Translations under genes and position numbers: made by a program | Part shown: positions 1-9,753 of the stretch, in pieces | How positions within the stretch are numbered: position 1 is the stretch's first letter | Layout of the letters: the number at the start of each line of letters is the position of its first letter | The notes under the pieces: model-generated | What the model saw: only the letters and a program-made list of their open reading frames with translations | The model's database searches: none | What the model was told of the DNA's origin: nothing | Assembly (NCBI RefSeq): GCF_022695985.1 | Contig: NZ_JAAPBF010000007.1 | Coordinates: 1 to 64,000 of the forward strand | From: Streptomyces sp. NP-1717 | GTDB lineage: Bacteria > Actinomycetota > Actinomycetes > Streptomycetales > Streptomycetaceae | Reading direction: 5' to 3' | DNA length: 64,000 nt

Positions 1-1517
1 CCGGCGGGCGCGGCGGTGGTGTGCGGGCCGGTGTCCGCGCCGGTGCCCCGGCCGGGCCCGTTCGTGGCGAGGCGCATGATGCTCTCCTCCGTGGCCCCGG
101 CGGGCAGTTCGCCCACGAGGCGTCCGTCCGACATCACGAGGATCCGGTCGCTCATCCCGATCAGCTCCGGCAGTTCGGAGGAGATGATCAGCACGGCGAG
201 TCCTTCGCGGGCGAGTTCGCGTACGAGGGTGTGGATGGCCGCCTTGGCGCCGACGTCGACGCCCCGCGTGGGTTCGTCGAAGATCAGCACCCGGGGGCTC
301 GCCGCCAGCCATTTGGCGATGACGACCTTCTGCTGGTTGCCGCCGGACAGGAACTGGGCCTGCTGGTCCTCGCCGCGCGACCGCAACCGTACGCGCCCCA
401 GCAGTGCGGTGACCTCACGTCCCGCCGGGGGTCTGCCCCGTACGGCGACGGCGCGGGTGACCAGCAGCGCGTTGTCCCGCACCGACTGGCGCAGGGCCAG
501 CCCCTCGGTCTTGCGGTCCTCGGTGACCAGCGCGATGCCCGCGCGGATGGCCTCGCGCGGTCCCGTCGGCCGCAGCGGCTGCCCGCCGACGGTCATGGTG
601 CCGGTGGTGAAGGGCGCGGCTCCGAACAGCGCGCGGGCCAGCGACGTACGTCCCGCGCCCTGAAGGCCCGCGATGCCGACGACCTCCCCGGCGCGCAGTG
701 TCAGGTCGATGTCCCTGATCCGGGCGTTGCCGCCGCCGCTGACGGTGAGCGTCGCGTCGCCGATCTCCGCCTGCCGGGCGCGCGGCGGGTAGTACGCGGT
801 CAGTTCGCGGCCGACCATCGCGCGGACGATGTCGTCGGGGGTGGTGTCGGCGGTGTGGACGGTGGTGACATGGCGGCCGTCCTTGAGGACGGTGACGCGC
901 CGCGAGAGGTCGAAGACCTCCGCCAGGCGGTGCGAGATGTACAGGATGCCGAGGCCCCTCGCGGTCAGCCGGCGCACCAGGGCCGACAGGAGCGCGACCT
1001 CGTGGTCGGCGAGCGGCGCGGTTGGCTCGTCCATGACAAGCACACGCACGTCGGAGGCGAGTGCCTTGACGATCTCCACGGTCTGCTGCCGGGCGACGGA
1101 CAGGTCACGCACCAGGGTGCGCGGGGTGATGCCCGTCTCGTCGATCTCGGCCAGCAGTTCGGCGGTGCGCCGTTCCATGGCCGTGCGGTCGACGAGGCCG
1201 TAGCGGGTCGGCTCCCGGCCGAGGAACACGTTCTCGGCGACGGTGCGGTGGGCCAGGAGCGCGAACTCCTGGTGGATGATCCCGATCCCGGCGGCCTGCG
1301 CCTGGCCGGGGTGGCTGAACGTGCGCGCGGTTCCGTCGAGAGTGATCGTGCCGGTGTCGGGGGTGTGCTCGCCGGCCAGGACCTTCATCAGAGTGGACTT
1401 GCCCGCGCCGTTCTCGCCCACCAGGGCGTGGACTTCGCCGGGCTGAAGATCGAGTCCCACGTCGTGGAGCACGCGCACCCCGAGAAAGCTCTTGGACACG
1501 CCCTGCATCGTCAGCAT
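1..1517 (-). CDS. Sugar ABC transporter ATP-binding protein (RbsA/XylG type), 3' end beyond window
   Basis: This is the duplicated-ATPase subunit of a carbohydrate importer, energising uptake of a pentose-like or other monosaccharide at the inner face of the membrane. The first nucleotide-binding domain has Walker A GENGAGKST, signature LSVARQQ and Walker B VLVMDEPTAPL. The second has the degenerate P-loop GLQGAGRTSL, LSGGNQQK and LIFDEPTRGVDVGAK. A weak second P-loop is normal for this family. The ATG at 1517 follows an AGGAG about 9 bases upstream; a second in-frame ATG lies three codons later. About 505 codons are visible and no stop is reached, so the C-terminus lies left of the window, probably with permease and binding-protein genes. 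It is transcribed divergently from the ROK regulator at 1689, its likely repressor. The substrate cannot be read from the sequence. Confidence 0.93.
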   Translation of the reverse strand, partial: MLTMQGVSKSFLGVRVLHDVGLDLQPGEVHALVGENGAGKSTLMKVLAGEHTPDTGTITLDGTARTFSHPGQAQAAGIGIIHQEFALLAHRTVAENVFLGREPTRYGLVDRTAMERRTAELLAEIDETGITPRTLVRDLSVARQQTVEIVKALASDVRVLVMDEPTAPLADHEVALLSALVRRLTARGLGILYISHRLAEVFDLSRRVTVLKDGRHVTTVHTADTTPDDIVRAMVGRELTAYYPPRARQAEIGDATLTVSGGGNARIRDIDLTLRAGEVVGIAGLQGAGRTSLARALFGAAPFTTGTMTVGGQPLRPTGPREAIRAGIALVTEDRKTEGLALRQSVRDNALLVTRAVAVRGRPPAGREVTALLGRVRLRSRGEDQQAQFLSGGNQQKVVIAKWLAASPRVLIFDEPTRGVDVGAKAAIHTLVRELAREGLAVLIISSELPELIGMSDRILVMSDGRLVGELPAGATEESIMRLATNGPGRGTGADTGPHTTAAPA

Positions 1518-1556
1518 CCCCTGGCTCCTCGATGGCTCGGTCGCGGTCTGCTGTGC

Positions 1557-1585
1557 AATGTCGTGACTGGGCTTTGACCTGTCAA
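1557..1585 (-). promoter_or_regulatory. Promoter candidate of the ABC transporter gene
   Basis: Read on the minus strand, TTGACA (1585-1580) and GACATT (1562-1557) are 17 bases apart. This is a plausible -35/-10 pair lying about 40 bases upstream of the ATG. The -35 box overlaps the palindrome at 1574-1585, so a bound regulator would block it. Confidence 0.4.
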
Positions 1586-1601
1586 GGGTCCAAGCACCCT
1601 T
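1574..1601. promoter_or_regulatory. Operator-like inverted repeats between ABC and ROK genes
   Basis: Two adjoining inverted repeats are visible: TTGAC-CT-GTCAA (1574-1585) and AAGGGT-N6-ACCCTT (1584-1601). They sit in the only divergent promoter region shared by the transporter and the ROK regulator, and so are the best candidates for the repressor site. This is inference from position and symmetry. Confidence 0.45.
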
Positions 1602-1688
1602 CATTTCCGACGAGTTGACGCGGACTTACGCCGGTCGCCGAATCAATGACGTCTTGTGAGCAGCGAAAGTCGTCCCTAAGGTGATGCC

Positions 1689-2894
1689 ATGTCTGCGCTG
1701 CCGGATCACAGCAGTTCCGCCGTCTCCCACACACCGGGCGAGGTGCTCACGCTGATCAGTTCCGGGGCCGCCGCGACGCGCGCCGATCTCTCCCGGATGA
1801 CGGGTCTGGCGCGCTCCACGGTCTCCCAGCGGGTGGACGCGCTCATCGCGCACGGCTTCGTCGACGAGTCGGGACCGGAGGCCGGCGGCTCGACGGGCGG
1901 CAGGCCGCCGCGCCGGCTCCGGCTCCGTACCCGCGAGCACGCGGTCGCGGGTGTCGACCTCGGCGCCTCGCACTGCCGGGTGGCGCTGATGGACATCGGC
2001 GGTACGACCCTGGCGACACAGGAGGATCCGCTGTCGATCGGGGACGGCCCCGACTCCGTCCTGCGCCATGTGGAGCGCACGCTGCACACGCTGCTGGAGA
2101 AGTCGGAGCGCGATCCGCGCACCCTGCGGTCGATCGGGGTGGGGGTGCCGGGGCCGGTGGAGTTCTCGACCGGGCGTCCCGTCGATCCGCCGATCATGCC
2201 CGGCTGGCACCAGTATCCGATCCCGGAGTTCTTCGCCTCGCGCTTCGGCGCGCGGGCGCTGGTCGACAACGATGTGAACGTGATGGCCCTGGCCGAACAG
2301 CGGCGGGCGTTCCCCGACACCCGTTTCCTGCTCTACATCAAGGTGGGTACGGGCATCGGCTGCGGCATCGTCGCCGACGGCAGACTGCACCGGGGCGCGC
2401 AGGGCAGCGCCGGCGACATCGGCCACATCAAGGTCGGTGAGCAGGAGGACGCCTGCCGGTGCGGCAACTTCGGCTGTCTGGAGGCGGTGGCCGGCGGGGC
2501 GGCGATCGCGGCGAGGCTCGCGGGCCTCGGTCTTGACGCCGCGTCGGGCAGCGATGTCGTACGGCTGGTGAAGTCCGGCAACAGGGACGCCCTGCGCATG
2601 GTGCGCGAGGCGGGCCGCGCGGTCGGTGAGGTCCTGGCGGGGCTGGTGAACTTCTTCAACCCCGACACGGTGGTGCTCGGAGGCGCGCTGGCCGCCGTGC
2701 ACGACCAGTTGCTCGCGGGGGTGCGCGAGGCGGTGTACCGGCGGTCGCACCCGCTGGCCACCCATGTGCTGCGGATCGAGCCGAGCCGTACCGGTGAGAA
2801 CGCGGCGGCGTTCGGTGCGGGGATCCTCGCGATCGAGCACGCCCTGTCGCCGGCGCAGGTGGACCGGCAGCTGGCGCGCGGCGTCACGTCGTGA
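1689..2894 (+). CDS. ROK-family transcriptional regulator (NagC/XylR type)
   Basis: This 401-residue protein is a sugar-responsive repressor. The N-terminal winged helix-turn-helix (about residues 14-70) contains SRMTGLARSTVSQRVDALI. It is followed by the glucokinase-like ROK domain from about residue 80, with VAGVDLGASHCRVAL, the VGTGIGCGIV loop and the ROK zinc signature CRCGNFGCLE (residues about 256-265). All cysteines of that signature are present. The ATG at 1689 is preceded by AAGGTGAT. The gene is divergent from the sugar ABC transporter, so it probably represses that operon until a sugar binds. A kinase function is unlikely because of the DNA-binding domain. The ligand is unknown. 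Confidence 0.93.
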   Translation: MSALPDHSSSAVSHTPGEVLTLISSGAAATRADLSRMTGLARSTVSQRVDALIAHGFVDESGPEAGGSTGGRPPRRLRLRTREHAVAGVDLGASHCRVALMDIGGTTLATQEDPLSIGDGPDSVLRHVERTLHTLLEKSERDPRTLRSIGVGVPGPVEFSTGRPVDPPIMPGWHQYPIPEFFASRFGARALVDNDVNVMALAEQRRAFPDTRFLLYIKVGTGIGCGIVADGRLHRGAQGSAGDIGHIKVGEQEDACRCGNFGCLEAVAGGAAIAARLAGLGLDAASGSDVVRLVKSGNRDALRMVREAGRAVGEVLAGLVNFFNPDTVVLGGALAAVHDQLLAGVREAVYRRSHPLATHVLRIEPSRTGENAAAFGAGILAIEHALSPAQVDRQLARGVTS

Positions 2895-3249
2895 ACGCCG
2901 CCCGGGCCCTCCGCCCGTGAACGCCGCCCGGACTCCCCGCCCGCACCATTTCTGACGATGCGTCAGATTCAAGAAACGTCCATGTCCGACCAACATCCTT
3001 CCAGGTCGGCCGAGTCCGCACATTGGTTCACACCACTGACGCGCCGCAGGCCCGTGGCCTGCGGCCCGGGAAACTCCCCGACACGCGCGCTGACGTGCGA
3101 AGTCCCCGCCGTCACGCCTGATTGACGGATCGCCTCCGAGCCGATACCCCTGTACCCCTGCCCTGTACTCCGCCACCGGCCCGCGACGCGTGCCAGGTGC
3201 CGGGTACGGCTCCGCGGGCGCTTCGCGCACCACGTCACTGGAGGCCGCA
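2895..3249. other. Intergenic region between ROK regulator and amidase
   Basis: This 355-base region has no convincing gene. It contains a 16-base direct repeat starting CGTGAACGCC (2890-2905 and 2916-2931, the first spanning the ROK stop codon), the palindrome at 2951-2967, and a hairpin at 3044-3064 (perfect 9-bp arms CCGCAGGCC, 3-base loop). The amidase promoter must lie here; I cannot place its -35/-10 boxes with confidence. Confidence 0.6.
2951..2967. promoter_or_regulatory. Palindromic operator-like site TCTGACG-N3-CGTCAGA
   Basis: A perfect 7-bp inverted repeat around a 3-base centre lies about 300 bases upstream of the secreted amidase and about 60 bases after the ROK stop. The symmetry suggests a dimeric regulator site. 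No regulator is assigned. Confidence 0.45.
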
Positions 3250-5250
3250 TTGCCAGGTTCCGCCCCCACATCCGTCAGAACCGCCCGCAGACGTGCGACG
3301 CGAACGGCGGGCGCCGTCGCCTCGGCCGCCCTGCTGCTTCCCCTGGTGTCTGCCTCACCCTCCGCCACCGCCGAACAGCCCGCATCCGGCGCGCTCCAGC
3401 GTGACTTCGCCGCGGCGGCGGACCGGTACGACGTACCGGCGAGCGTCCTGCTCGGTGTCTCCTACCTCCAGTCGCGGTGGGACACGCACGGCGGCGCGGC
3501 CAGCGTGACCGGCGGCTACGGCCCCATGCACCTCACCGACGCCAGGACCGCGATCGCCGAGGCGCCCCACCACTCGCACGGCGCGGAGGACGCCCGCGGC
3601 GACACCTCCCGGCCGGTGAAGACGGGCGCCCCGGACTCCGTACGCGAAGTGGTCGTGCCCGAGAACTCCGAACTGCCGGCCCGGCTGCGCACCGTCGACC
3701 GGGCGGCGAAGCTCACCGGGCAGTCGGCGGAACGGATCAGGCAGGACACCGCCGCCAACATCCACGGCGGCGCCGCCCTGCTGGCCGACGCCCAGCGCGC
3801 CCTCGGCAGACCGCTGAGCGCCGACCCCGCCGACTGGTACGCCGCCGTCGCCCGCTTCTCCGGCGCCGACGACTCGGCCACGGCCGCCACGTACGCGAAC
3901 GACGTCTACGCGGTGATCAGGGACGGTCAGCGGCGCACCACCGACAGCGGACAGCGGGTGGCGCTCCCGGCGGCGCCCGCCGTGTCCCCCGACACCTCGC
4001 AGGTGTCGGAGCTCGGGCTGCGCACCATCAACGCGGGCAGGACGGAGTGCCCGCGCAGCGTGGCCTGCGAGTGGATCCCCGCGCCGTACGAGGAGTTCGG
4101 CGAGGGCGACTACGGCAACCACGACAAGGCCGACCGGCCCAAGGCCGGGTCCCCCTCCATCAACTCGATCGTCATCCATGACACCGAGGCGACCTGGGAC
4201 ACCACACTCAAGCTGGTCCAGGACCCCACGTATGTCTCCTGGCACTACTCGCTGCGCTCGTCCGACGGCCACATCGCGCAGCACGTCCCGCTGAAGGACG
4301 TCGGCTGGCACGCGGGCAACTGGTACGTCAACTCCACGTCGGTGGGCCTGGAGCACGAGGGTTTCCTCGTCTCCCCCGACGCCTGGTACACGGAGGCGAT
4401 GTACCGGACGTCGTCACGGCTGGTGCGCTACCTCGCCGACCGCTACGACATCCCGCTGGACCGGCAGCACATCATCGGCCACGACAACGTGCCCGGCACG
4501 ACCGCGGCCACCATCGCCGGTATGCACACCGACCCGGGCCCCTACTGGGACTGGGCGCACTACTTCGAGCTGCTGGGCAAGCCGTTCAAGGCGGACGGCG
4601 GGCGGAACGCGGGCGCGGTGACGATCCGTCCCGACTACGCGTCCAACCAGCCGCTCTACACCGGCTGTGTGACGGCCGGTCAGGCGTGCGCCCCGCACGG
4701 CTCGGGGGCGGTACGGCTGCACACCGCGCCGGACGCCACGTCACCGCTGGTCAAGGACATCGGTCTGCGGCCGGGCGGCGGGGACTCCACCACCGGGGTC
4801 AACGACCTGGGCGCACGCGCCTCGACGGGCCAGCAGTTCGCCGTCGCCGGGCGCGAGGGCGACTGGACGGCGATCTGGTACCTCGGCCAGAAGGCCTGGT
4901 TCCACAACCCCCGCACGGCGCCCACGGCCGTGAGCGCCGAGGAGCGGGTGCTGACCCCGAAGGACGGGCTCGCGGAGGTGCCGGTGTACGGCAGGGCCTA
5001 CCCGGAGGCGGCGGCGTACCCGGCCGACATCCCGGTGCAGGCGATCTCGCCGTTCCCGTACAAGCTGCTCGCCGGCCAGAAGTACGTGGTCGGGGACCGG
5101 GTGCCGGGCGCGTACTACTTCGCCCCCACCTTCGACACGACCGGGCACCGTGTGGTGAGCGGGAAGGAGCGGTATTACGAGATCCAGTTCGGACACCGGG
5201 TCGCCTATGTGAAGGCGTCCGACGTCCGAGTCCTGCCCTCGGGCCGCTGA
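3250..5250 (+). CDS. Secreted N-acetylmuramoyl-L-alanine amidase (PGRP/Amidase_2)
   Basis: This is a zinc amidase that cleaves the bond between the stem peptide and muramic acid of peptidoglycan, acting outside the cell. The N-terminus is a signal peptide: arginine-rich start, AGAVASAALLLPLVSA core and an ASPSATA cleavage region. A helical lysozyme-like segment follows (about residues 45-230). The amidase core spans about residues 303-437, with IVIHDTE, SWHYSL, GWHAGNWYVN, SVGLEHEG, IIGHDNVPGT and HTDPGPYWDW, which cover the expected His ligands. The C-terminal 200 residues look like SH3-type wall-binding repeats. I chose TTG at 3250 because GGAGG lies five bases upstream; an in-frame GTG at 3190 has no such site. 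The protein is 666 residues from TTG. Confidence 0.88.
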   Translation: MPGSAPTSVRTARRRATRTAGAVASAALLLPLVSASPSATAEQPASGALQRDFAAAADRYDVPASVLLGVSYLQSRWDTHGGAASVTGGYGPMHLTDARTAIAEAPHHSHGAEDARGDTSRPVKTGAPDSVREVVVPENSELPARLRTVDRAAKLTGQSAERIRQDTAANIHGGAALLADAQRALGRPLSADPADWYAAVARFSGADDSATAATYANDVYAVIRDGQRRTTDSGQRVALPAAPAVSPDTSQVSELGLRTINAGRTECPRSVACEWIPAPYEEFGEGDYGNHDKADRPKAGSPSINSIVIHDTEATWDTTLKLVQDPTYVSWHYSLRSSDGHIAQHVPLKDVGWHAGNWYVNSTSVGLEHEGFLVSPDAWYTEAMYRTSSRLVRYLADRYDIPLDRQHIIGHDNVPGTTAATIAGMHTDPGPYWDWAHYFELLGKPFKADGGRNAGAVTIRPDYASNQPLYTGCVTAGQACAPHGSGAVRLHTAPDATSPLVKDIGLRPGGGDSTTGVNDLGARASTGQQFAVAGREGDWTAIWYLGQKAWFHNPRTAPTAVSAEERVLTPKDGLAEVPVYGRAYPEAAAYPADIPVQAISPFPYKLLAGQKYVVGDRVPGAYYFAPTFDTTGHRVVSGKERYYEIQFGHRVAYVKASDVRVLPSGR

Positions 5251-5314
5251 GAGCGGGTCGGGCGGTCCTCGACCGGCCCGACCGGCTCTGATCCGCGGCT
5301 CTCGCAGGGCGACG

Positions 5315-5347
5315 GGCGCCACCGGCCTGTGGGGGGCCGGTGGCGCC
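5315..5347. terminator. Bidirectional hairpin terminator
   Basis: A perfect 13-bp stem (GGCGCCACCGGCC, 5315-5327) with a 7-base loop separates the convergent amidase and baeRF genes. There is no T-run, as is common in Streptomyces. Confidence 0.75.
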
Positions 5348-5382
5348 GCTCTGCTTCCGGCTTTCCCCACCCCGGCGGTCCG

Positions 5383-6498
5383 TCAGTAGCGCAGTACCGC
5401 CGCGATCCGGTGATGGTCGTCGAGTACGTCGTCGTCGAGGAACACGACCTGCGCGCCTCCGTCCAGCGCCGTCTCGACCAGTTCGTCGACGATGTCGTCC
5501 TGCACCTCACGGCCGAGGGCCGCCCCGTCGTCGCCGTCGACCGGGGTCAGATGCCCCTCGCTGACCCTGGCGGACCGCTGGAAGTGCTCCTCCACCGCCA
5601 CCAGGCCGGCCCGCCGCTCGCGGACCGCGTCCCACACCTCGTCCAGACCGGCGGCGAAGGTACGCCTGCCCTTGGCGTCGTCCAGCCGGGCCAGGGCCTC
5701 GCGCTCCTCGCCCCGCGCGTACTCCTGGACGACGGGCCGGACGGCCTTGGCCAGCACATGCGCCGGGCCCTCCGACAGCCCGCCCTTGGCCAGCCGGCCC
5801 GCGGCGGACCTGGCGGTGCTGCCCGCGTCCTCCAGCAGGGCGAGCGCGGGGGCGACACCGACCAGATGGAACGGGCGCGGATGCGCGGCCAGCACGGCCG
5901 CGAAGGCGTCGTCGACCGACCGCAGGAACTTGCGGGTCTCCTCGTCCATGAAGGTGCTCGGCGTGTCGCCGATCCTCTCCTCGCGCTCGACGTCCCACGT
6001 CTCCTCGGGGGGCGTCATGGGGAAGCCGTCGGCGCGGTGCTCGCGCAGGGAGTCCCCGGCGCCGTTCCACAGCGTCGCGCGGTCGGCGGCCACGCTCAGC
6101 ACCCAGTAGCGGTGCTGCTGGGCGGTGGCGGCCACCAGATTCCGGGTGAGGTAGGTGTCGCTGACGACGACGGACTCGGGAGTGTCCCGGGGCAGGTACC
6201 AGACCTGGTGCTCCTGGGCGTCGGCGAGGATCAGCAGCCCGTCGAGCTTGTGCCGCAGGTCCACCTCCGCCACGGCACGGTCGAGGTGCGCCCGCACCGC
6301 CTGGCGCGTGGTCTTGGGCACGTCCGGATCGGCCTCCAGCCGGTGTACGGCCTCGGAGAGGACGTTGCGCAGGCGCACCGGGTCCTGGTCGTTCAGCGGC
6401 TCGTGCCGATGGGTGGGCATTGTCAGGGACACCGCCGGATACGGCCGCGGCTTGCGCAGGCTCCGCAGGACTTCGGGCGTCAGATCGTTACTGTCCAT
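5383..6498 (-). CDS. baeRF-family (bacterial eRF1-like) protein
   Basis: This 371-residue protein resembles the bacterial archaeo-eukaryotic release-factor families, probably family 3. These are eRF1-domain proteins thought to act at stalled or hibernating ribosomes. Visible hallmarks are an acidic N-terminal region starting MDSNDLTPEVLRSL, RPYPAVSLTMPTHRH, DGLLILADAQEHQVWYLP, the central VLSVAADRATLWNG strand, RPFHLVGVAPALALL, and a C-terminal release-factor-like fold ending DELVETALDGGAQVVFLDDD. It lacks a clear GGQ motif, so peptide release by the classical mechanism is not expected. ATG 6498 has AAGGGG upstream. The gene is downstream of the GH95 gene on the same strand but separated by a hairpin, so it is probably transcribed alone. 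Confidence 0.75.
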   Translation of the reverse strand: MDSNDLTPEVLRSLRKPRPYPAVSLTMPTHRHEPLNDQDPVRLRNVLSEAVHRLEADPDVPKTTRQAVRAHLDRAVAEVDLRHKLDGLLILADAQEHQVWYLPRDTPESVVVSDTYLTRNLVAATAQQHRYWVLSVAADRATLWNGAGDSLREHRADGFPMTPPEETWDVEREERIGDTPSTFMDEETRKFLRSVDDAFAAVLAAHPRPFHLVGVAPALALLEDAGSTARSAAGRLAKGGLSEGPAHVLAKAVRPVVQEYARGEEREALARLDDAKGRRTFAAGLDEVWDAVRERRAGLVAVEEHFQRSARVSEGHLTPVDGDDGAALGREVQDDIVDELVETALDGGAQVVFLDDDVLDDHHRIAAVLRY

Positions 6499-6630
6499 GC
6501 TGCCCCTTCGCTCGGCGGAGGTCCCACACCGGCGAGCGGCCGGCTGGAGTACCCCGGACCTGCTTCCATCTTGCGGGACGTCGCCGACATCCGCAGGGGC
6601 GCGGGAGCCGGTCCCCTCCCGGACGCGGCG

Positions 6631-6670
6631 GGGTCCCGCCCCGGCTGCCGCCGCTGCCGGGACGGGACCC
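6631..6670 (-). terminator. Hairpin terminator downstream of GH95 gene
   Basis: Arms 6631-6645 and 6656-6670 pair at 14 of 15 positions around a 10-base loop, just after the GH95 stop codon and before the baeRF start. Confidence 0.7.
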
Positions 6671-6685
6671 CTCGTACCGCCGCCG

Positions 6686-9046
6686 TCAGTGCCGGCCGCG
6701 GCGCGCTGTGAATTCGTAGACCCGCCCCGCCGTGGCGCGGAACTTCCTCTCGCCGCCGGGCAGCAGTGTGCTGCGCAGGGTCAGGTCTCCGGTGCGGCTC
6801 GCGGTGAGGACGATCCGGCTCGCCTTCCCCGCCGCCCAGGTGATGTCGAGCGTGGCGCCGCCGCGTGCCCGCAGCCCGGTGACCGAGCCGTCGGGCCAGG
6901 TCGCGGGCAGGGCCGGCAGGACCTCGATCGGGCCGTGCTGGCTCTGGAGCAGCATTTCGGCGACACCGGAGGAGGCGCCGAAGTTGCCGTCGATCTGGAA
7001 CGGGGGGTGGGTGTCCCAGAGGTTCGGCAGCGTGGAGCTCTTGAGCTGCTCGGTGAGCATCTTGTGCGCGTGGTCGCCGTCCCGCAGCCGCGCCCAGAAG
7101 TTGATCTTCCAGGCCTTGCTCCAGCCCGTGCCGCCGTCGCCGCGCGCCGTCAGCGACACCTTGGCGGCGTCGGCCCACTCGGTGCCGACCTCGATCTGCC
7201 GCCCCGGGTGCAGGCCGAAGAGGTGCGAGACGTGCCGGTGGTCGTTGTCCGGGTCGTCCAGGTCCTCCTTCCACTCCTGGAGCTGTCCCCACGACCCGAT
7301 GCGCAGTCCGGGGTCGAGGTCGCGCAGCGCCAGCCGGAGCCGCCTGCGGAAGCGCGGGTCGTCGCCCAGGGTCTCCGACGCCTCCAGCGTGTTGGTGAAC
7401 AGGTCGTACACGATCTGCTGCGACATCGCCGCGCCGGCCGTGAAGTCGCCGTTCTCGGGCGAGTAGCTGGGGGTGACGACGAGCTTGCCGTCGCGCGGGT
7501 CGGTCCGCAGGAAGCCGAGCCAGAACTCGGCGGTCTCCTTCATCACGGGGAAGGCGGTGGAGCGCAGGTAGTCGGTGGAGGCGTTGAAGCGGTAGTGGTC
7601 GTACATCTGCTGGGTGAGCCAGGCGCCCGCCTCCGGGAACCAGAACGACTGCGGGTACTGGTGCAGCCCCGTGAAGCCGTACGGATTGGTCTCGTTGTTC
7701 ACCACCCAGCCGGCCGTCTCGAAGATCTCCCGGGCGGTGACACGGCCCGGTTCACGCATCGAGTCGACGTAACGGTCGTACGGCACGGTGGTCTCGGCGA
7801 GGTTGGTGACCTCGGCGAGCCAGTAGTTCATCTGGAGGTTGATGTTGACGTGGTAGTCCGCGTCCCAGGGCGGGTTGGTGACGTTGTTCCAGACGCCCTG
7901 GAGGTTCGCGGGCAGCGATCCGGCCCGTGACGAGGCGATGAGCAGATACCGGCCGTACTGGAAGTACAGCGCTTCGAGCGCCCTGTCGGCGTCGCTCGTG
8001 CCACCGGTGTACCGGGCGAGGAGCTGGTCGGTCGGCAGGTCGGGCAGCTGCTGGCCGATGTCGAGCGACACCCGGTCGAACAGCCCCTGGTAGTCCTCGA
8101 CATGCTCGGCGCGCAGGTCGTCGTAACCGCGGTCGGCGGCCCGGTCGACGGCTTCGGTGACCGCGCCGTGCGGGTCGTCGGTGCGGTAGTCGGGATAGGT
8201 GTCGGCGTAGTCGGTGCCGGCCGCGAGGACGAACCACGCGCTGTCGGCGCCGCTGACGGTGAGGGTGCCGTTCCCGGCGGTGACGGTGCCGCCCTGCGTC
8301 CGTACGCGGATCTGGCCCTCGAAGACCAGCCCGTTGTTCTGGAGCTTGCCCCGGATGGTGAGCCGGTCGCCGGAGGCCGTGGCGGTGAAGTCGTTGCGGG
8401 GCGAGGTGTACCGGAGGGTGAAGCCGACCTTGCCCGGCTGGTCGGCGGCGAAGCGGCCCGCGATGACCTCGCCGGGGTGGGAGGCGAAGAACTCCCGTGT
8501 GTACGTGGCGCCCTGGTGGGCGTACGAGACCGAGGCGAGGGCGGTGCCGATGTCGAGGGCGCGCCGGTAGGAGGCGTCGGGGGCACCGGGTGCGCCGGGG
8601 ACGTCGATCAGCAGGTCGCCGAAGACGTTGTAGGAGCCGAAGTTGTGCTTGGGCTGGCCCAGCTCGGCAGCGACGGCCTCCGGGGTCATGGACCCCTCGG
8701 CGTCGATGCGCTCCTGGACTCCGCGCAGTACGCCGGGCCGGGGGCTGGTCCAGTTGCCGTGGTCGTAGCCGGGGGCGCCGGGGCCGCCGGTCCACAGGGT
8801 CTTCTCGTTGAGGACCAGTCGCTCGGAAGCGAGGGTTCCGTAGATGCCGGCGCCGAGGGCGCCGCTGCCGATCGGGAGGCTTTCGCGCTCCCAGTTGGCG
8901 GCGGGCTTGGTGTACCACAGCGTCAATTCATCGGAGGGGTCGGCGGCTACGGCCCTACCGGCCAGAGCGGGTACACCCAGCGCGAGGGCGCTGGTTACGC
9001 CGAGTGCGGACTTCATCGTGGTTCTGCGGGTGATGCCCTGAGTCAT
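6686..9046 (-). CDS. Secreted glycoside hydrolase family 95 (alpha-L-fucosidase type)
   Basis: GH95 enzymes hydrolyse terminal alpha-1,2-linked L-fucose; some members act on L-galactose. The 786-residue protein starts at ATG 9046 with a Tat-like signal ([19 protein letters not shown] ending AGRAVA), so it is exported folded. The order of motifs is typical of the family: [15 protein letters not shown] and [12 protein letters not shown] near the N-terminus; [19 protein letters not shown] and [15 protein letters not shown] in the (alpha/alpha)6 domain; [39 protein letters not shown] and [17 protein letters not shown] later. A C-terminal beta domain follows. Length and motifs suggest a complete, active enzyme. 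The nearby sugar transporter is 5 kb away, so a functional link is only possible. Confidence 0.9.
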   Translation of the reverse strand: MTQGITRRTTMKSALGVTSALALGVPALAGRAVAADPSDELTLWYTKPAANWERESLPIGSGALGAGIYGTLASERLVLNEKTLWTGGPGAPGYDHGNWTSPRPGVLRGVQERIDAEGSMTPEAVAAELGQPKHNFGSYNVFGDLLIDVPGAPGAPDASYRRALDIGTALASVSYAHQGATYTREFFASHPGEVIAGRFAADQPGKVGFTLRYTSPRNDFTATASGDRLTIRGKLQNNGLVFEGQIRVRTQGGTVTAGNGTLTVSGADSAWFVLAAGTDYADTYPDYRTDDPHGAVTEAVDRAADRGYDDLRAEHVEDYQGLFDRVSLDIGQQLPDLPTDQLLARYTGGTSDADRALEALYFQYGRYLLIASSRAGSLPANLQGVWNNVTNPPWDADYHVNINLQMNYWLAEVTNLAETTVPYDRYVDSMREPGRVTAREIFETAGWVVNNETNPYGFTGLHQYPQSFWFPEAGAWLTQQMYDHYRFNASTDYLRSTAFPVMKETAEFWLGFLRTDPRDGKLVVTPSYSPENGDFTAGAAMSQQIVYDLFTNTLEASETLGDDPRFRRRLRLALRDLDPGLRIGSWGQLQEWKEDLDDPDNDHRHVSHLFGLHPGRQIEVGTEWADAAKVSLTARGDGGTGWSKAWKINFWARLRDGDHAHKMLTEQLKSSTLPNLWDTHPPFQIDGNFGASSGVAEMLLQSQHGPIEVLPALPATWPDGSVTGLRARGGATLDITWAAGKASRIVLTASRTGDLTLRSTLLPGGERKFRATAGRVYEFTARRGRH

Positions 9047-9097
9047 GCGGCAGACGTTAAAAGTCCGATGACTGAATTGGCAAGGCACATGACAAAA

Positions 9098-9128
9098 CCT
9101 CGCGGCAGGCAATTTTCCTGCCGCGAGG
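9098..9128 (-). terminator. Rho-independent terminator of the gene at 9174
   Basis: A perfect 12-bp stem (CCTCGCGGCAGG, 9098-9109) with a 7-base loop is followed on the minus strand by TTTT. It lies between the hypothetical gene at 9174-9674 and the GH95 start, and so insulates GH95. Confidence 0.8.
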
Positions 9129-9173
9129 CGGTGGGGTGGGGAGGCGCCGGGCCGCGGGCGCGCGGCGCCCTGC

Positions 9174-9674
9174 TCAGCCCTGCTGGAAAAGCTCCGCGGG
9201 GAGCGGCTTCAGCAGCGCGTAGAGGTCGTCCGTGATCGGCCGGTCCCAGCTCGCGATGGTGACGAGGACGTTGTCGCTGCGGTCGAACTGCACGCAGGCG
9301 ATGCGGCTTTCGGAGAGCTTCAGCCGACGCACGATCAGCAGGTTGTCCCCCTGCATGACCGGCACGTCCTCCGTACTGACGACGTCGACCTGCTCCTCGT
9401 TCTCCAGGGCGAGCAGCAGTTGCGCCACCTCGAAGGGGATCTGGCCATCCTCCACCTCGCGGGCCGGTGAACCCTCGGGGAGATTGCCGATGATCATCGC
9501 CGGTCCGCGTCCGCCGAACAGGTCGTACCGCAGGAAGACCCCCTGACAGCTGCCGTCGGGGGCGGGCAGCAGACCGGCGCCCAGATTTCCGGGCCAGTCA
9601 CCCGGGTCCATGGCCAGGACGTCGAAGTCCGGGCCCGCGGGTGTGGCGGCGCTGCGGCGGCGGAGGAAGGACAT
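9174..9674 (-). CDS. Conserved hypothetical protein
   Basis: A soluble, acidic 166-residue protein that I do not recognise beyond its resemblance to uncharacterised Streptomyces proteins. It starts [12 protein letters not shown] and then runs as an alternating strand/helix domain with [39 protein letters not shown], an acidic [18 protein letters not shown] segment and a C-terminal [15 protein letters not shown]. There is no signal peptide or membrane segment. I took ATG 9674 because it gives the compact domain; an upstream in-frame start would add an arginine-rich tail. The gene has its own terminator downstream. The codon pattern supports real coding. Confidence 0.65.
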   Translation of the reverse strand: MSFLRRRSAATPAGPDFDVLAMDPGDWPGNLGAGLLPAPDGSCQGVFLRYDLFGGRGPAMIIGNLPEGSPAREVEDGQIPFEVAQLLLALENEEQVDVVSTEDVPVMQGDNLLIVRRLKLSESRIACVQFDRSDNVLVTIASWDRPITDDLYALLKPLPAELFQQG

Positions 9675-9753
9675 GCGGCCATGGTACGTCTCCGCGGGAT
9701 CCCGGCGACGCGGGACCCGGAGCACGCGGAGGGGCGCCGGGAGAGCGCCTGGG

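Noticed and set aside
21..1577. Long plus-strand open frame over the ABC-transporter region
   Set aside because: It is the antisense shadow of the clear RbsA-type ATPase on the minus strand; its translation is Gly/Asp/His-rich with no known domain.
1626..3368. 580-codon minus-strand frame opposite the ROK gene
   Set aside because: The plus strand carries all ROK motifs; the opposite product is Arg/His-rich low complexity.
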